Assembly (NCBI GenBank): GCA_946886865.1
Contig: CAMPJI010000007.1
Location: 1 to 57,062 of the forward strand
DNA length: 57,062 nucleotides
Reading direction: 5' to 3'
Source of the DNA: an uncultured Lysobacterales bacterium
Lineage (GTDB): Bacteria; Pseudomonadota; Gammaproteobacteria; Xanthomonadales; Xanthomonadaceae
Part shown: piece by piece, positions 15,723 through 26,960 of the stretch
Position numbering within the stretch: the stretch's first letter is position 1
How the letters are laid out: each line of letters opens with the position of its first letter
Translations under genes and position numbers: made by a program
The notes under the pieces: generated by a model
Told to the model about the DNA's origin: nothing
Database searches by the model: none
Seen by the model: only the letters and a program-made list of their open reading frames with translations

Positions 15723-16799
15723 TCAGCGCCCAGCCGGACGGGCGAAGACCGTGATCTCCTCGCGGTCGTGGTAGAGCTGTTTGGCGCGTATCTCGAGCGT
15801 GCGGTGGGCGGCCTGCTCGAAGCCTTCCAGGCAGATCCTTGTTTCCTCCCAGCGCTTCTTCATCGGCAGCTTCAGGTTGAATACGGTCTGCCGGCACCAG
15901 CCCTCACGCAGCCACGTGGCCATGCGGTCGGCGACGCGGCGGGGCTGCTCGACCATGTCGCACACCATCCAGTCGAGCGTGCGCGGCGGTTGCCAGCTGA
16001 AGCCGTCGGCACGCAGGTGGTCGATGCGGCCGCTGTCGAGGAGCGCCTGGCGCAGCGGGCCGTTGTCGACCGCGGTGACCTTCATGCCGTGGCGCATCAG
16101 CACCCACGTCCAGCCGCCCGGCGCGGCGCCGAGGTCGGCGGCCTGCATGTTGTCGCGCAGCAACTTCGTGCGCTCGTCGTCGTCCAGCAGCGTCAGCAGC
16201 GCCTCCTCGAGCTTCAGCGCGGACCGGCTCGGCGCGTCGGCATGCATGCGCAAACGCGGGATGCCCATCGGCCAGGGCGCGCTGTCGGCCGGGTCGGACG
16301 TGGCCAGCACCAGGTGCGTCCCGCCCAGCAGCACGACGTGCAGGCGCGGCCGGTGCGGATCGGGTTGGGCCGTCAGCCAGCCGGACTTGCGCAGCAGCGG
16401 GCGCAGCGCGTTGCCGAAGCCGCGCGCCAGCCCGGCCAGCGGCTTGCCGGTGTCGGAGTCGGGGTGCTCGGTCCACAGGTCGCCGAAGACCGGCAGGTCG
16501 GGGGCGCCGCCATATGCGGCTTCCAGTGCGGCCAGCAGCGGCGTGGCGCGGTCCTGCGGATCGAGCCCCGGCAGGTCGGCAAGCCGGCGCAGCTTCTGCC
16601 GCGCGAAGATCAGCCGGTCGAACGGCAGCGCGCGGTCGAGTGCATCGGGGCGGTCGCAGAAGAAGGACACGTAGCCATCGCCGCGCTGGGTGCGCGCATA
16701 GCCGGGGTGCCCGGCGTCGGCCGCGCGGTCCACGAGTTCGGCCGCCAGTTCCGGCTCGAACCCGGATCGGCAGTACAGCAGCAGTCCATCGACCTTCAT
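15723..16799 (-). CDS. rlmM: 23S rRNA 2'-O-ribose methyltransferase RlmM
   Basis: Methylates the 2'-OH of C2498 in the peptidyl transferase centre of 23S rRNA using SAM. The 358-residue product has an N-terminal THUMP-like region (1 to about 160) with 'LLLYCRSGFEPELAAEL', then a Rossmann methyltransferase domain with the SAM loop 'DLGAAPGGWTWVL' at about 223-235. The later 'VCDMVEQP' and 'FNLKLPMKKRW' stretches carry the Asp and Lys of the K-D-K-E catalytic set. Length matches RlmM (366 in E. coli). It stands alone, with no tight neighbours. Confidence 0.95.
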   Translation of the reverse strand: MKVDGLLLYCRSGFEPELAAELVDRAADAGHPGYARTQRGDGYVSFFCDRPDALDRALPFDRLIFARQKLRRLADLPGLDPQDRATPLLAALEAAYGGAPDLPVFGDLWTEHPDSDTGKPLAGLARGFGNALRPLLRKSGWLTAQPDPHRPRLHVVLLGGTHLVLATSDPADSAPWPMGIPRLRMHADAPSRSALKLEEALLTLLDDDERTKLLRDNMQAADLGAAPGGWTWVLMRHGMKVTAVDNGPLRQALLDSGRIDHLRADGFSWQPPRTLDWMVCDMVEQPRRVADRMATWLREGWCRQTVFNLKLPMKKRWEETRICLEGFEQAAHRTLEIRAKQLYHDREEITVFARPAGR

Positions 16800-16871
16800 C
16801 CCGCGTCCCTCCCTGTAGTGCAGCGGTCCGGCACGCCGGCGCGTGCCGACACGCGCCGATCCTGGTCAACC

Positions 16872-17446
16872 TCAGTAGAACGTGCCGCCCAGCTCGCCGT
16901 ATTGCCTGAGCACCGCGCGTGCATCGTCGCGATGCAGGTCGCGCACGACCTCGATCCCGCGCCCCTGCAGCTCACCGATCCAGTCGGCGGGCAAAGGCCC
17001 TTCGTCGAACTCGGTCAGCGACTCGACGTCCTCGCTGCGCGCGCCGATCAGCAGCCGGTCGACGCCGGCCCAGAACGTCGCGCCGTAGCACTGGCAGCAC
17101 GGTTGCGCCGACGTCGCCAGGGTGAACGGGCCGACCCGCGTGCCGTCCTCCAGCTCGTTCAGCCGCGAGCGCTGCGTGCGCTGCTGCGCCAGCATGTAGG
17201 CCATGGTCTCGGCGTGCGCCAGCGAGCACTGTTGCGGCAGCACGCGGTTCACGCCGACGGCGACGATGCGGTCGTCCGGGCCGAACACCGCCGCGCCGAA
17301 CGGCCCGCCGCTGCGGGACTCGATGTTGAGCCGCGACAGCTCAATGGCCAGCGCGACCTTCGCCCCGTCATCGGGATAGGTGCGGTCGGCATCCACGTGC
17401 TCATGCACCCAGGCCGGCAGCGTCAGATGGACCTGTGCGTACAGCA

Positions 17447-17447
<1 letters not shown>
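16872..17447 (-). CDS. Cytidine/nucleoside deaminase-like zinc hydrolase
   Basis: A 191-residue member of the cytidine deaminase superfamily. The zinc signature is complete: His78 and the proton shuttle Glu80 in 'LAHAETMAY', and Cys117 and Cys120 in 'SAQPCCQCYGA'. 'GGPFGAAVF' (47-55) precedes the HAE motif as in guanine/tRNA adenosine deaminases. It is longer than TadA and CDD (about 150-160), with a C-terminal extension. Substrate is unknown; a purine or pyrimidine nucleoside base is likely. Its ATG overlaps the glnS stop as TGATG, so translation is coupled to glnS. Confidence 0.85.
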
Positions 17448-19195
<1,748 letters not shown>

Positions 19196-19301
19196 GCGTG
19201 GGGGTCGGCGCGGGGAAAGCGGGGAGTTTAGCCGCTGGGCCGTCCCCACGCCGACGTGGCAGGTGCGGCGCTATGCTCGGCGCGCCCACCGGGAGCCCTG
19301 C

Positions 19302-19577
19302 ATGAAAGTCGTGTACGACGCCGCCAACGTGATCGATGCCCACCTCGTGCGACATGCGCTGGAGGCCGAGGACATCCCGGTGTTCCTGAAGGGCGAGGCC
19401 CTCGTCGGCGGCATGGGCGAACTCCCGCTGTTTGGCGTGGTGCAGGTGTGCGTGCCCGAGGCGGCCTGGCCACGGGCACGGTCGGTGGTGGAGGCGCTGG
19501 GGCTGGGCGAGGCGTCGGCCGCCGCCGACGCGACCGGAGCGGACGGCCTGGGCGACGGGGTCCCCGGCATCGCCTGA
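19302..19577 (+). CDS. DUF2007 domain protein
   Basis: A 91-residue cytoplasmic protein beginning 'MKVVYDAANVIDAHLVRHALEAEDIPVFLKGE', whose first 70 residues match the DUF2007 ferredoxin-like (PII-like) signal transducing fold: it starts with a strand, then an alpha helix that covers the 'leapfrog' residues, then 'LPLFGVVQVCVPEAAWPRA'. The ribosome binding site GGGAG lies seven bases before the ATG. The last 20 residues are Ala/Gly-rich. Role unknown; it is transcribed away from glnS and ahead of msrA. Confidence 0.8.
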   Translation: MKVVYDAANVIDAHLVRHALEAEDIPVFLKGEALVGGMGELPLFGVVQVCVPEAAWPRARSVVEALGLGEASAAADATGADGLGDGVPGIA

Positions 19578-19660
19578 GTGCACGGACAACGGCATCGCCG
19601 GCTTGAAGGGCTGGCCATCGGGCCCGATATCGGTCTACCCCAAACCTGCAGGATCGCCCC

Positions 19661-20317
19661 ATGCTCGGCATCGGTGCCTACAAACAGCGCATGCCCGCCC
19701 GAGAGGATGCCCTGCCGGGGCGTGACGGCGCGCTGCCGCTGCACAACGTCCATCATGTGCACGGCCGCCCACTGAAGGGCTCGTTCGCGGGCCTGGAGCA
19801 GGTGCACTTCGCGATGGGGTGCTTCTGGGGCGCCGAGCGGCTGTTCTGGAAGAAGCCCGGCGTGGTGACGACCGCGGTCGGCTACGCCGGCGGCTACACG
19901 CCCAACCCGACGTATCGCGAGGTCTGCAGCGGCCAGACCGGCCACACCGAGGCGGTGCTGGTGGTGTACGACCCCGCGGCCATCACCATCGAGGCGCTGC
20001 TGCAGGCGTTCTGGGAGGGCCACGACCCGACCCAGGGCATGCGGCAGGGCAACGACGTCGGCACGCAGTACCGCTCGGCGATCCACTGCACGACCGAGGC
20101 GCAGTACCGCGCCGCGCTGGCGTCGCACGACGCTTTCCAGGCGCGATTGACCGAGGCCGGGTTCGGCCCCGTCACCACGGAAATCGTGTATCCGGCGCCG
20201 ACGTTCTATTACGCCGAGGACGAGCACCAGCAATACCTGTCCAAGCACCCCGGCGGCTATTGCGGGCTGGGCGGCACCGGCGTGGCGTGCCCCAGCGGGA
20301 TCGACGCGGACTTCTAG
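19661..20317 (+). CDS. msrA: Peptide methionine-S-sulfoxide reductase
   Basis: Reduces the S-epimer of methionine sulfoxide in proteins, a repair step after oxidative damage. The 218-residue protein has the catalytic Cys54 in 'GCFWGAE' (53-59), '[12 protein letters not shown]' and '[11 protein letters not shown]' substrate loops, and recycling cysteines in '[16 protein letters not shown]' at the C-terminus. About 45 residues precede the core, as in the E. coli enzyme. It converges on oxyR with a 4-base overlap of the two stop codons, placing it in the peroxide-defence block. Confidence 0.96.
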   Translation: MLGIGAYKQRMPAREDALPGRDGALPLHNVHHVHGRPLKGSFAGLEQVHFAMGCFWGAERLFWKKPGVVTTAVGYAGGYTPNPTYREVCSGQTGHTEAVLVVYDPAAITIEALLQAFWEGHDPTQGMRQGNDVGTQYRSAIHCTTEAQYRAALASHDAFQARLTEAGFGPVTTEIVYPAPTFYYAEDEHQQYLSKHPGGYCGLGGTGVACPSGIDADF

Positions 20318-21249
20318 CCGGCGCGATTGGCCACTCCGGCGGCCACGGGTGGCTGCAGCAGGGCGGCCGGCAACTGCCTGAGTTCGGCGGCGAGCTGCCG
20401 CAGGAAGGCGTCCATCGCTGAACTCTTGCGCCAGACCATTGCGATCCGGCGATGCGGCGCTTCGCCTTTGAACCGCAACAGGCGCACGTCCGGCGAGGAC
20501 GGCACCGGCGGCTGCACCGCCAGCACGGGGAGCAGGGTGATGCCGACGCCGGCGGCGACCATCTGCCGCAGCGTCTCCAGGCTGGTGGCCCGGAAGCCGT
20601 CGCGCTCGTCCGCGCCCGACAGCCGGCACACGTCCAGCGCCTGGTCGCGCAGGCAGTGGCCCTCCTCCAGCAGGAGCAGGTGCTGGTCGTCCAGCTCGTT
20701 CACGTCCAGCGCGGCCTGCCCGGCCATCGCATGGTCGTGCGGGACGGCCAGCAGGAACGGCTCGTCGAACAGCGGCTCCACGTGCAGCTGGTCGTCGTGG
20801 ATGGGCAGCGCGAGGATGCCGGCGTCGAGGCGGCCGTCGCGCAGGCGCGCCAGGATCTGGTCGGTCTTCTCCTCCACCAGCAGCAGTTCCAGCCGCGGAA
20901 AGCGCTTGCGCAGCCCCGGCACGACGTGCGGCAGCAGGTAGGGCCCGAGCGTGGGAAACAGGCCGAGGCGCACGGTGCCGGCCTCGGGGTCCTGGCTGCG
21001 GCGGGCGATTTCGGACATCTGTTCGACGTCGCTGATGATCTTGCGCGCACGCTCGGCGATGTCGCGCCCGACCGGGGTCAGCATCACCCGGCGCGGCGCC
21101 CGCTCCACCAGCGACACGCCCAGCTCGTCCTCCAGCTTGCGGATTTGCGTGGACAGCGTCGGCTGGCTGACGAAGCACGCGTTGGCGGCCCGGCCGAAAT
21201 GCTTGTGGTCGGCCAGGGCCACGAGGTACTTCAGGTCGCGCAGGTTCAT
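20314..21249 (-). CDS. oxyR: Hydrogen peroxide-sensing regulator OxyR
   Basis: LysR-family activator of peroxide defence genes. The 311-residue protein has the N-terminal winged helix (1-60, '[19 protein letters not shown]' at about 26-44) and the effector domain. The redox switch is intact: Cys199 in 'EEGHCLRDQ' and Cys208, the same numbers as in E. coli. H2O2 oxidises these to a disulfide and activates the tetramer. It lies downstream of ahpC and ahpF on the same strand, the arrangement reported for Xanthomonas (ahpC-ahpF-oxyR). A matching operator is seen upstream of ahpC. Confidence 0.96.
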   Translation of the reverse strand: MNLRDLKYLVALADHKHFGRAANACFVSQPTLSTQIRKLEDELGVSLVERAPRRVMLTPVGRDIAERARKIISDVEQMSEIARRSQDPEAGTVRLGLFPTLGPYLLPHVVPGLRKRFPRLELLLVEEKTDQILARLRDGRLDAGILALPIHDDQLHVEPLFDEPFLLAVPHDHAMAGQAALDVNELDDQHLLLLEEGHCLRDQALDVCRLSGADERDGFRATSLETLRQMVAAGVGITLLPVLAVQPPVPSSPDVRLLRFKGEAPHRRIAMVWRKSSAMDAFLRQLAAELRQLPAALLQPPVAAGVANRAG

Positions 21250-21340
21250 GGGGACGCACCGTTCGGGACGCGGGGCGAGTATCGCCCCGAAAGAAGCGCC
21301 AAGCCGCTGATCGCCCCGGCCGCCACGCCGATCACCCGGC

Positions 21341-22918
21341 TTACGCGGCTTCGGCCAGCGCGGCTGGCATGCGGATCAGGTGGTCGAACGCGCCAAGCGC
21401 CGCCGTGCTGCCGGCGCCCATGGCGACCACGATCTGCTTGTACGGAACCGTGGTGGCATCGCCGGCGGCAAACACCCCCGGCACGTTGGTCGCGCCGCGA
21501 TCGTCGATGACGATCTCGCCGCGCGGGGACAGCTCCACCGTGCCCTTGAGCCACTCGGTGTTGGGCAGCAGGCCGATCTGCACGAACACGCCTTCGAGCT
21601 CGATCGTGCGCGCCTCGCCGCTGTTGCGGTCCTTGACCACCAGACCGTTCACCTTCTTGCCGTCGCCCAGCACCTCGGTGGTCTGGCCGCTGGTGATGAC
21701 GTCCACGTTCTTCAGGCTGCGCAGCTTGCGCTGCAGGACCTCGTCGGCGCGGAGCGTCCCGTCGAACTCCACCAGGGTGACGTGCTGGACGATGCCCGCG
21801 AGGTCGATCGCGGCTTCGACGCCCGAATTGCCGCCGCCGATCACCGCCACGCGCTTGCCCTTGTAGAGCGGGCCGTCGCAGTGCGGGCAGTAGGCCACGC
21901 CACGATTGCGGTACTGCTCCTCTCCCGGCACGCCCATCTGGCGCCAGCGCGCGCCGGTGGACAGGATCACCGACTTGGCCTTGAGCGACGCTCCGCTTTC
22001 CAGCTGGACCTCGATCAGCCCGCCCAGCTCCTGCGCGGGCACCAGCTTGCTGGCGCGCTGCAGGTTCATCAGGTCGACCTCGTACTCGCGCACGTGCTGT
22101 TCCAGCGCGACGGCGAGCTTCGGCCCTTCCGTGTACGGCATCGAGATGAAGTTCTCGATGGCCATGGTGTCCAGCACCTGGCCGCCGAAACGCTCGGCCG
22201 CAATGCCGGTGCGGATGCCCTTGCGCGCGGCATAGATGGCCGCCGCCGCGCCGGCAGGCCCGCCGCCCACCACCAGCACGTCGAACGGCGCCTTCGCCTT
22301 GATCTGCTCGGCCGAGCGCGCGGCGGCGCCGGTATCGAGCTTGGCCAGGATCTGCTCGACGTCCATGCGGCCGTTGCCGAACACGTCACCGTTGAGGAAC
22401 ACGGTCGGCACCGCCATGACCTCGCGGGCCTCGACCTCCTCCTGGAACAGCGCGCCGTCGATGGCGACGTGGGTGATGTTCGGATTGATCGCGCTCATCG
22501 CGTTGAGCGCCTGGATGGTGTCCGGGCAGCTCTGGCACGACAGCGACATGTAGGTTTCGAACCGGAAGCTGCCCTCCAGGTCGCGGATCTGGTCCTGCAC
22601 GGCCGCGTCGATCTTCGGCGGGTGGCCGCCGACCTGCAGCAGCGCGAGCACGAGCGACGTGAACTCATGACCCATCGGGATGCCGGCGAACCTGACCTCG
22701 ACATCCGTCCCCTTGCGCACGATGGCGAACGACGGGCGGCGCGCATCGTCGTCGCGGCGCTCGTAGGTCACCTTGTCCGACAGCGAGGCGATGTCCTGCA
22801 GCAGGGCTTCCAGCTCGCGGGATTTCTCGCCATCGTCGAGCGAGGCCACGAGCTCGATCGGCTGCTGGAGCTTTTCGAGGTAGGTGGAGAGCTGGGACTT
22901 CAGGTTGGCGTCGAGCAT
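21341..22918 (-). CDS. ahpF: Alkyl hydroperoxide reductase subunit F
   Basis: Flavoprotein that passes electrons from NADH to AhpC. The 525-residue protein has an N-terminal double thioredoxin-like domain with Cys128-Gln-Ser-Cys131, the FAD motif '[12 protein letters not shown]' (216-227), the redox-active Cys344-Pro-His-Cys347, the NADH motif 'IGGGNSG' (360-366) and a closing FAD motif '[15 protein letters not shown]'. The ATG at 22918 gives the standard '[10 protein letters not shown]' start; an earlier in-frame ATG adds five residues. Transcribed after ahpC with a 258-base spacer containing a strong stem-loop. Confidence 0.97.
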   Translation of the reverse strand: MLDANLKSQLSTYLEKLQQPIELVASLDDGEKSRELEALLQDIASLSDKVTYERRDDDARRPSFAIVRKGTDVEVRFAGIPMGHEFTSLVLALLQVGGHPPKIDAAVQDQIRDLEGSFRFETYMSLSCQSCPDTIQALNAMSAINPNITHVAIDGALFQEEVEAREVMAVPTVFLNGDVFGNGRMDVEQILAKLDTGAAARSAEQIKAKAPFDVLVVGGGPAGAAAAIYAARKGIRTGIAAERFGGQVLDTMAIENFISMPYTEGPKLAVALEQHVREYEVDLMNLQRASKLVPAQELGGLIEVQLESGASLKAKSVILSTGARWRQMGVPGEEQYRNRGVAYCPHCDGPLYKGKRVAVIGGGNSGVEAAIDLAGIVQHVTLVEFDGTLRADEVLQRKLRSLKNVDVITSGQTTEVLGDGKKVNGLVVKDRNSGEARTIELEGVFVQIGLLPNTEWLKGTVELSPRGEIVIDDRGATNVPGVFAAGDATTVPYKQIVVAMGAGSTAALGAFDHLIRMPAALAEAA

Positions 22919-23132
22919 GGGGTGGGGCTCCACGTAGGCGTGTAGGGGGGGTGCGAATCGGTTTGGCGGCCACGAACAGGTGCGGCAGCGAATCGCTGTC
23001 GGTTCCTGGAGATGAGTGGCGAGCCGGTTGCTTGCAGTAGCGGCCGGGCCCGTTGGGGAGGGAGCCCGGGGGAGTCAGGCCGGTCGGACCAGGCCGCTAG
23101 TGGAAGCAATCGGACTTGCAATCGGACGGAGG

Positions 23133-23156
23133 GCCCGGGCGGCGGACCGCCCGGGC
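23133..23156 (-). terminator. Stem-loop between ahpC and ahpF
   Basis: A perfect 10-base stem (GCCCGGGCGG with CCGCCCGGGC) and a 4-base loop, 21 bases after the ahpC stop. No T-run follows on the minus strand. It likely acts as a 3' stabiliser or partial terminator that lets ahpC be made in excess over ahpF. The spacer also has a 10-base direct repeat (GCAATCGGAC at 23106-23115 and 23118-23127). Confidence 0.5.
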
Positions 23157-23176
23157 ATCCGGAACACGCGTGCGAC

Positions 23177-23740
23177 TTAGATCTTGCCGACCAGGTCCAG
23201 CGACGGCGACAGGGTCTTCTCGCCTTCCTTCCACTTGGCCGGGCACACCTCGCCCGGGTTGTGGGCGACGTAACGCGCGGCCTTCAGCTTGCGCAGCGCT
23301 TCGGTCATGTCGCGGGCGATGGCGTTGTCATGCACCTCGTAGGCCTTGATGACGCCCTCGGGGTTGACGATGAAGGTGCCGCGCAGGGCCAGGCCCTCTT
23401 CTTCGATGTGCACGCCGAACGCCTTGGTCAGCGCGTGGGTCGGGTCACCGACCAGCGGGAACTTCGCCTTGCCCACGGCCGGCGAGGTCTCGTGCCACAC
23501 CTTGTGCGAGAAGTGGGTGTCGGTGGTGACGATGTAGACCTCGGCGCCGGCCTTCTGGAACTCGTCGTAGTTGTCGGCCGCGTCCTCGACTTCCGTCGGG
23601 CAGTTGAAGGTGAAGGCCGCGGGCATGAAGACGATGACCGACCACTCGCCCTTCAGCGTCTCGTCGCTGACCTCGACGAACTTGCCGTTGTGGAAGGCCT
23701 GGGCCTTGAAGGAGGGCACCTTGGTGTTGATCAAAGACAT
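23177..23740 (-). CDS. ahpC: Alkyl hydroperoxide reductase subunit C (peroxiredoxin)
   Basis: Two-cysteine peroxiredoxin that reduces H2O2 and organic peroxides, recharged by AhpF. The 187-residue protein has the peroxidatic Cys47 in 'AAFTFNCPTEVED' and the resolving Cys166 in 'EVCPAKW', as in E. coli. A strong ribosome binding site (AAAGGAG) lies upstream of the ATG at 23740 and fixes the start, consistent with very high expression. A promoter and OxyR-like operator lie upstream. Confidence 0.98.
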   Translation of the reverse strand: MSLINTKVPSFKAQAFHNGKFVEVSDETLKGEWSVIVFMPAAFTFNCPTEVEDAADNYDEFQKAGAEVYIVTTDTHFSHKVWHETSPAVGKAKFPLVGDPTHALTKAFGVHIEEEGLALRGTFIVNPEGVIKAYEVHDNAIARDMTEALRKLKAARYVAHNPGEVCPAKWKEGEKTLSPSLDLVGKI

Positions 23741-23786
23741 GCGGGGAAACTCCTTTGCATATGGGGGAGGGGTGAAAACAGCCCAC

Positions 23787-23815
23787 ATGATAGGAACCGC
23801 CAATCGATACTTCAA
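23787..23815 (-). promoter_or_regulatory. Sigma-70 promoter of ahpC
   Basis: Read on the minus strand, TTGAAG (at 23815-23810) is followed after exactly 17 bases by TATCAT (at 23792-23787). Matches to TTGACA and TATAAT are four and five of six. The ahpC ATG is 46 bases further on. It sits in an AT-rich island unlike the surrounding GC-rich DNA. Confidence 0.7.
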
Positions 23816-23863
23816 ATTGATGTATGAAATTGAATCGATAGTCATAAGCTATCGATAAGATAG
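23816..23863 (-). promoter_or_regulatory. OxyR-type operator upstream of ahpC
   Basis: The E. coli OxyR site is four ATAG/CTAT quarter-sites spaced by 7 bases. Here ATAG (23838-23841), CTAT (23849-23852) and ATAG (23860-23863) are exact and separated by 7 bases each. In the other direction the positions 23827-23830 (AAAT) and 23816-23819 (ATTG) are degenerate. The perfect core is ATCGATAG-N7-CTATCGAT. The site abuts the ahpC -35 element, the normal place for OxyR activation. The rest of the 323-base gap to the esterase gene (to 24063) shows nothing recognisable. Confidence 0.7.
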
Positions 23864-24063
23864 GCGCTGAAGTGCCTTAGACCCGTACGCCGGGGGGCGC
23901 AGGGTTCTGCTCGGGCACTTGGGAGCGGACGCGTGCGGCGGGCAGCGGGCTCGAGGATGAACGCGGGCCGCACGGCTGCGTGTGCCCGATGCCATCACGG
24001 ACAACGACCGGGCGCCTGGGGCGCGCCGGGACGCCTCCGCGGTGGTCCGTGGCGTGTCGCGGC

Positions 24064-24945
24064 TCAGCGCCGGGCGTTGGACCCTGCGCCCGCGTGATCG
24101 CCCCGGCGCACGAACGCGAGGATCGCCGGCAGCACCTCCGGCGCGCGGTCCGGGTCATACAGCCCCAGCACCGGTGCGCTGTGTCCGGCGCCGGGCAGCA
24201 TCACCAGCGTCGCCTCACCGCCCGCCTCGCGCAGCCGGCCGGCCAGTTGCCGGCTGTCGCGCGCTTCGACCACGCGGTCGTCCTCGCCGTGGATAAGCAG
24301 GAATGGAGGCTCGTCGCCGGTGACATGCCGCACCGCCTGGGCCTGCGGCCACTGGGACGGTGGCCCGAACACCGCCCGGTAGCGGCCGGTGATTTCGAAG
24401 TCGTAGGGCCCGGCCAGCCCGATCACGCCCGCCAGTTGCGACGGCGACAGGCCATGCGCGTCCAGGTAGACCGGATCGGTGCCCAGCAGCGCCGCAATCT
24501 GCGCCCCGGCCGAATGCCCGGCCACGTACAGGCGTGCGGCGTCGCCGCCGTAGCGCGCCGCGTGCATGTGGGCCCAGGCCACGGCGCGCGCGCCGTCCTC
24601 GACGAACCCGGGGAAGACCGCGTCCGGCCAGGTGCGGTAATCGGCGACAATCGCCAGCACGCCGTTGCGCGCCAGCTGGCGGCCGACAAACTGGTACTGC
24701 CCCCGTTCGCCGCGCTGCCAGCCGCCGCCGTAGAAGAACACCACGGTCGGCGCCGCCTGGCCCGCAGTGCCCTCGGGCCGGTAGATGTCCAGCCGCAGGT
24801 CCCGCTCGGGCGCGTAGGCCACGCTGGCCTCGGGTGGCGGGAGCCCCCGGTTGGCGTAACGGAACAGCAGGCTTTCGCAGCCGGTGGTCAGCAACGTGCC
24901 CATGGCGAGGGCGGGCACGGCGAGGAGGCGCGGGATCGAAGGCAT
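24064..24945 (-). CDS. Probable lipoprotein esterase/lipase, alpha/beta hydrolase
   Basis: A 293-residue serine hydrolase of the BD-FAE/hormone-sensitive-lipase-like group. The N-terminus has a hydrophobic segment followed by 'LTTGC', a plausible lipobox with Cys23, so the protein may be anchored in a membrane facing the periplasm. The fold motifs are 'FYGGGWQRG' (71-79, oxyanion loop), the nucleophile Ser145 in 'GHSAG', Asp222 in 'GEDDR' and His255 in 'GAGHS'. Substrate unknown. prmC diverges, with 66 bases between them. Confidence 0.85.
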   Translation of the reverse strand: MPSIPRLLAVPALAMGTLLTTGCESLLFRYANRGLPPPEASVAYAPERDLRLDIYRPEGTAGQAAPTVVFFYGGGWQRGERGQYQFVGRQLARNGVLAIVADYRTWPDAVFPGFVEDGARAVAWAHMHAARYGGDAARLYVAGHSAGAQIAALLGTDPVYLDAHGLSPSQLAGVIGLAGPYDFEITGRYRAVFGPPSQWPQAQAVRHVTGDEPPFLLIHGEDDRVVEARDSRQLAGRLREAGGEATLVMLPGAGHSAPVLGLYDPDRAPEVLPAILAFVRRGDHAGAGSNARR

Positions 24946-25011
24946 GCAATGGATGTCGAGTGGTGTGCGCCGGCGCACACGCCGGCGAACTGGACCGACA
25001 GGTACGACACG

Positions 25012-25884
25012 ATGGCACGCATAGATGCGGTGGTGCGCGAGGCGAGGGCGGCGGTGGCCGGTGCCGGGGGCGACTCCGGCGATGCCGACCGGCTGATGGC
25101 GCATGTGCTGGAGCGCAATACGGCGTGGCTGTTCGCCCACGGCGATGAGGCGCTCGATGCGGCCGCGTCCGCCCGCTTCCACGACCTGCTGGCGCGCCGC
25201 GTGGCCGGCGAGCCGCTCGCCTACCTCACCGGACGACGCGCGTTCTGGACGATGGAGCTGGCGGTGTCGCCCGACACGCTGATTCCCCGCGCGGACACCG
25301 AGCGGCTGGTCGAGCTGGCGCTGGCGCGCGTGCCGCCCGCGGACGGGGTCGATGTGCTCGACCTGGGCACCGGCAGCGGTGCCATCGCCCTGGCGATCGC
25401 CGCCGAGCGGCCCCGCGCGCGCGTCCTGGCGACCGACGCCAGCCGCGCGGCGCTGGCGGTGGCGCGCGCCAACGCGGCGCGCCTGGGCCTGCACCGCGTC
25501 ACGTTCGCCCACGGCGACTGGTACGACGCGATCCCGGTCGATGCCCGCTTCGACCTCATCGCCAGCAACCCGCCCTACATCGCCGATGACGACCCCCATC
25601 TCGACCGCGGCGACCTGCGCCACGAGCCGCGCAGCGCGCTGGCCGCCGGCTCCGACGGCCTGGACGACATCCGCACCATCGTTACCGGTGCCGGACGTCG
25701 CCTGAAGCCTGGCGGATGGCTGCTGCTGGAACACGGGTGGGCGCAGGGCGACCCCGTGCGCGCGCACCTTGAGGCGGCCGGCTTCGTGCACGTGTCCACC
25801 GAGCGCGACCTCGAGGACCGCGACCGCGTCACGCTCGGCCAGTGGCCGGACCGTGCGGCCCGGGCGGCCGGCACCGCGCGATAG
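25012..25884 (+). CDS. prmC: Release factor glutamine methyltransferase PrmC
   Basis: N5-methylates the GGQ glutamine of release factors RF1 and RF2; prfA, encoding RF1, is in this window at 47359. The 290-residue product has the N-terminal helical domain (1-90, ending '[13 protein letters not shown]' at 85-97), the SAM motif 'DLGTGSGA' (117-124) and the substrate-binding NPPY at 186-189. The start at 25012 gives the typical N-terminus. In many species prmC sits directly after prfA; here it is unlinked and followed by pip after 30 bases. Confidence 0.95.
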   Translation: MARIDAVVREARAAVAGAGGDSGDADRLMAHVLERNTAWLFAHGDEALDAAASARFHDLLARRVAGEPLAYLTGRRAFWTMELAVSPDTLIPRADTERLVELALARVPPADGVDVLDLGTGSGAIALAIAAERPRARVLATDASRAALAVARANAARLGLHRVTFAHGDWYDAIPVDARFDLIASNPPYIADDDPHLDRGDLRHEPRSALAAGSDGLDDIRTIVTGAGRRLKPGGWLLLEHGWAQGDPVRAHLEAAGFVHVSTERDLEDRDRVTLGQWPDRAARAAGTAR

Positions 25885-25914
25885 ACTGCGCGCCAGTCCG
25901 CACCCGAGACCGCC

Positions 25915-26856
25915 ATGCGCACCCTGTACCCCGACATCCAGCCCTTCGACACCGGCACGCTGGAGGTCGACGACCGCCACACGCTGTATTACGAGCAGTG
26001 CGGCAATCCGGAGGGCAAGCCGGTCGTGCTGCTTCACGGCGGGCCGGGCGGCGGCTGCAGCGACAAGATGAGGCGCTTCCACGACCCCGCGAAGTACCGG
26101 ATCGTGCTGTTCGACCAGCGCGGCAGCGGCCGCTCCACGCCGCACGCCGACCTCGCCGACAACACCACGTGGGACCTGGTCGAGGACATCGAGCGCCTGC
26201 GCCGGCACCTGGACGTGGAGCGCTGGCAGGTGTTCGGTGGCTCATGGGGCTCCACGCTGGCGCTGGCGTACGCGCAGACGCACCCGGACCGCGTGACCGA
26301 ACTCGTGCTGCGCGGCATCTTCATGCTGCGCCGGTGGGAGCTGGAGTGGTTCTACCAGGAGGGCGCGTCGCGCCTGTTCCCGGACGCGTGGGAGCACTAC
26401 CTCAAGCCGATCCCGGAAGTGGAACGCAAGGATCTGATCAGCGCCTACAACCGGCGCCTGACCTCCGAGGTCGAGGCCGAGCGCATCGAGGCCGCCAAGG
26501 CCTGGAGCGTGTGGGAAGGCGCCACCAGCTTCCTGCGTGTCGACGAGGACTTCGCGCACAGCCACGAGGATCCGCACTTTGCGCTGGCGTTCGCCCGGAT
26601 CGAGAACCACTACTTCGTCAACGGCGGCTTCTTCGAGTGTGATGACCAGCTGCTGCGCGATGCCGGTCGCATCGCCGACATCCCCGGCGTGATCGTGCAC
26701 GGCCGCTACGACGTGGTGTGCCCGGTCGCCAATGCGTGGGACCTGCACAAGGCGTGGCCGAAGGCGGAGCTCGTGATCACGCCGGCATCGGGCCACTCGG
26801 CGTTCGAGGCGGAGAACGTCGACGCACTGGTCCAGGCGACGGACCGCTTCGCGTAA
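25915..26856 (+). CDS. pip: Proline iminopeptidase
   Basis: Removes N-terminal proline from peptides. The 313-residue alpha/beta hydrolase (peptidase family S33) equals the X. campestris enzyme in length and in the numbering of its triad: Ser110 in 'FGGSWGS', Asp266 in 'HGRYDVVCP' and His294 in 'SGHSAF'. The oxyanion stretch 'LLHGGPGGGCSD' lies at 39-50. A -10-like TAGACT lies upstream, within the end of prmC, so it may also have its own promoter. Cytoplasmic: no signal peptide. Confidence 0.96.
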   Translation: MRTLYPDIQPFDTGTLEVDDRHTLYYEQCGNPEGKPVVLLHGGPGGGCSDKMRRFHDPAKYRIVLFDQRGSGRSTPHADLADNTTWDLVEDIERLRRHLDVERWQVFGGSWGSTLALAYAQTHPDRVTELVLRGIFMLRRWELEWFYQEGASRLFPDAWEHYLKPIPEVERKDLISAYNRRLTSEVEAERIEAAKAWSVWEGATSFLRVDEDFAHSHEDPHFALAFARIENHYFVNGGFFECDDQLLRDAGRIADIPGVIVHGRYDVVCPVANAWDLHKAWPKAELVITPASGHSAFEAENVDALVQATDRFA

Positions 26857-26873
26857 GCACCAACGCCCTAGGC

Positions 26874-26898
26874 CTGTAGGAGCGGCTTCAGCCGCGAT
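26874..26898. repeat. Interspersed repeat (REP-like), CTGTAGGAGCGG unit
   Basis: CTGTAGGAGCGGCTTCAGCCG followed by CGAT, a short palindromic element. The second half (CGGCTTCAGCCG) folds on itself. Identical or inverted copies lie at 45161-45184 and a partial one at 45007-45030. Such 25-base units are widely scattered in intergenic DNA of Xanthomonadaceae and Pseudomonas. Confidence 0.85.
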
Positions 26899-26913
26899 CA
26901 CCGGAACAAGTTT

Positions 26914-26937
26914 GCAAGAGCGACTTGAGTCGCGACC
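26914..26937. repeat. REP-like variant unit, middle of cluster
   Basis: GCAAGAGCGACTTGAGTCGC and flanking bases. It has the same layout as the unit at 26874 (GAGCG, then an inverted CGACTTGAGTCG), with a different palindromic core, and is in direct orientation. Confidence 0.65.
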
Positions 26938-26960
26938 GCGGTTCTTCCCGATCTGACGCA

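Noticed and set aside
23741..24063. A hidden small gene in the 323-base gap upstream of ahpC
   Set aside because: Frames there are short, without a ribosome binding site or conserved residues; the region is explained by the promoter and the OxyR-like operator.
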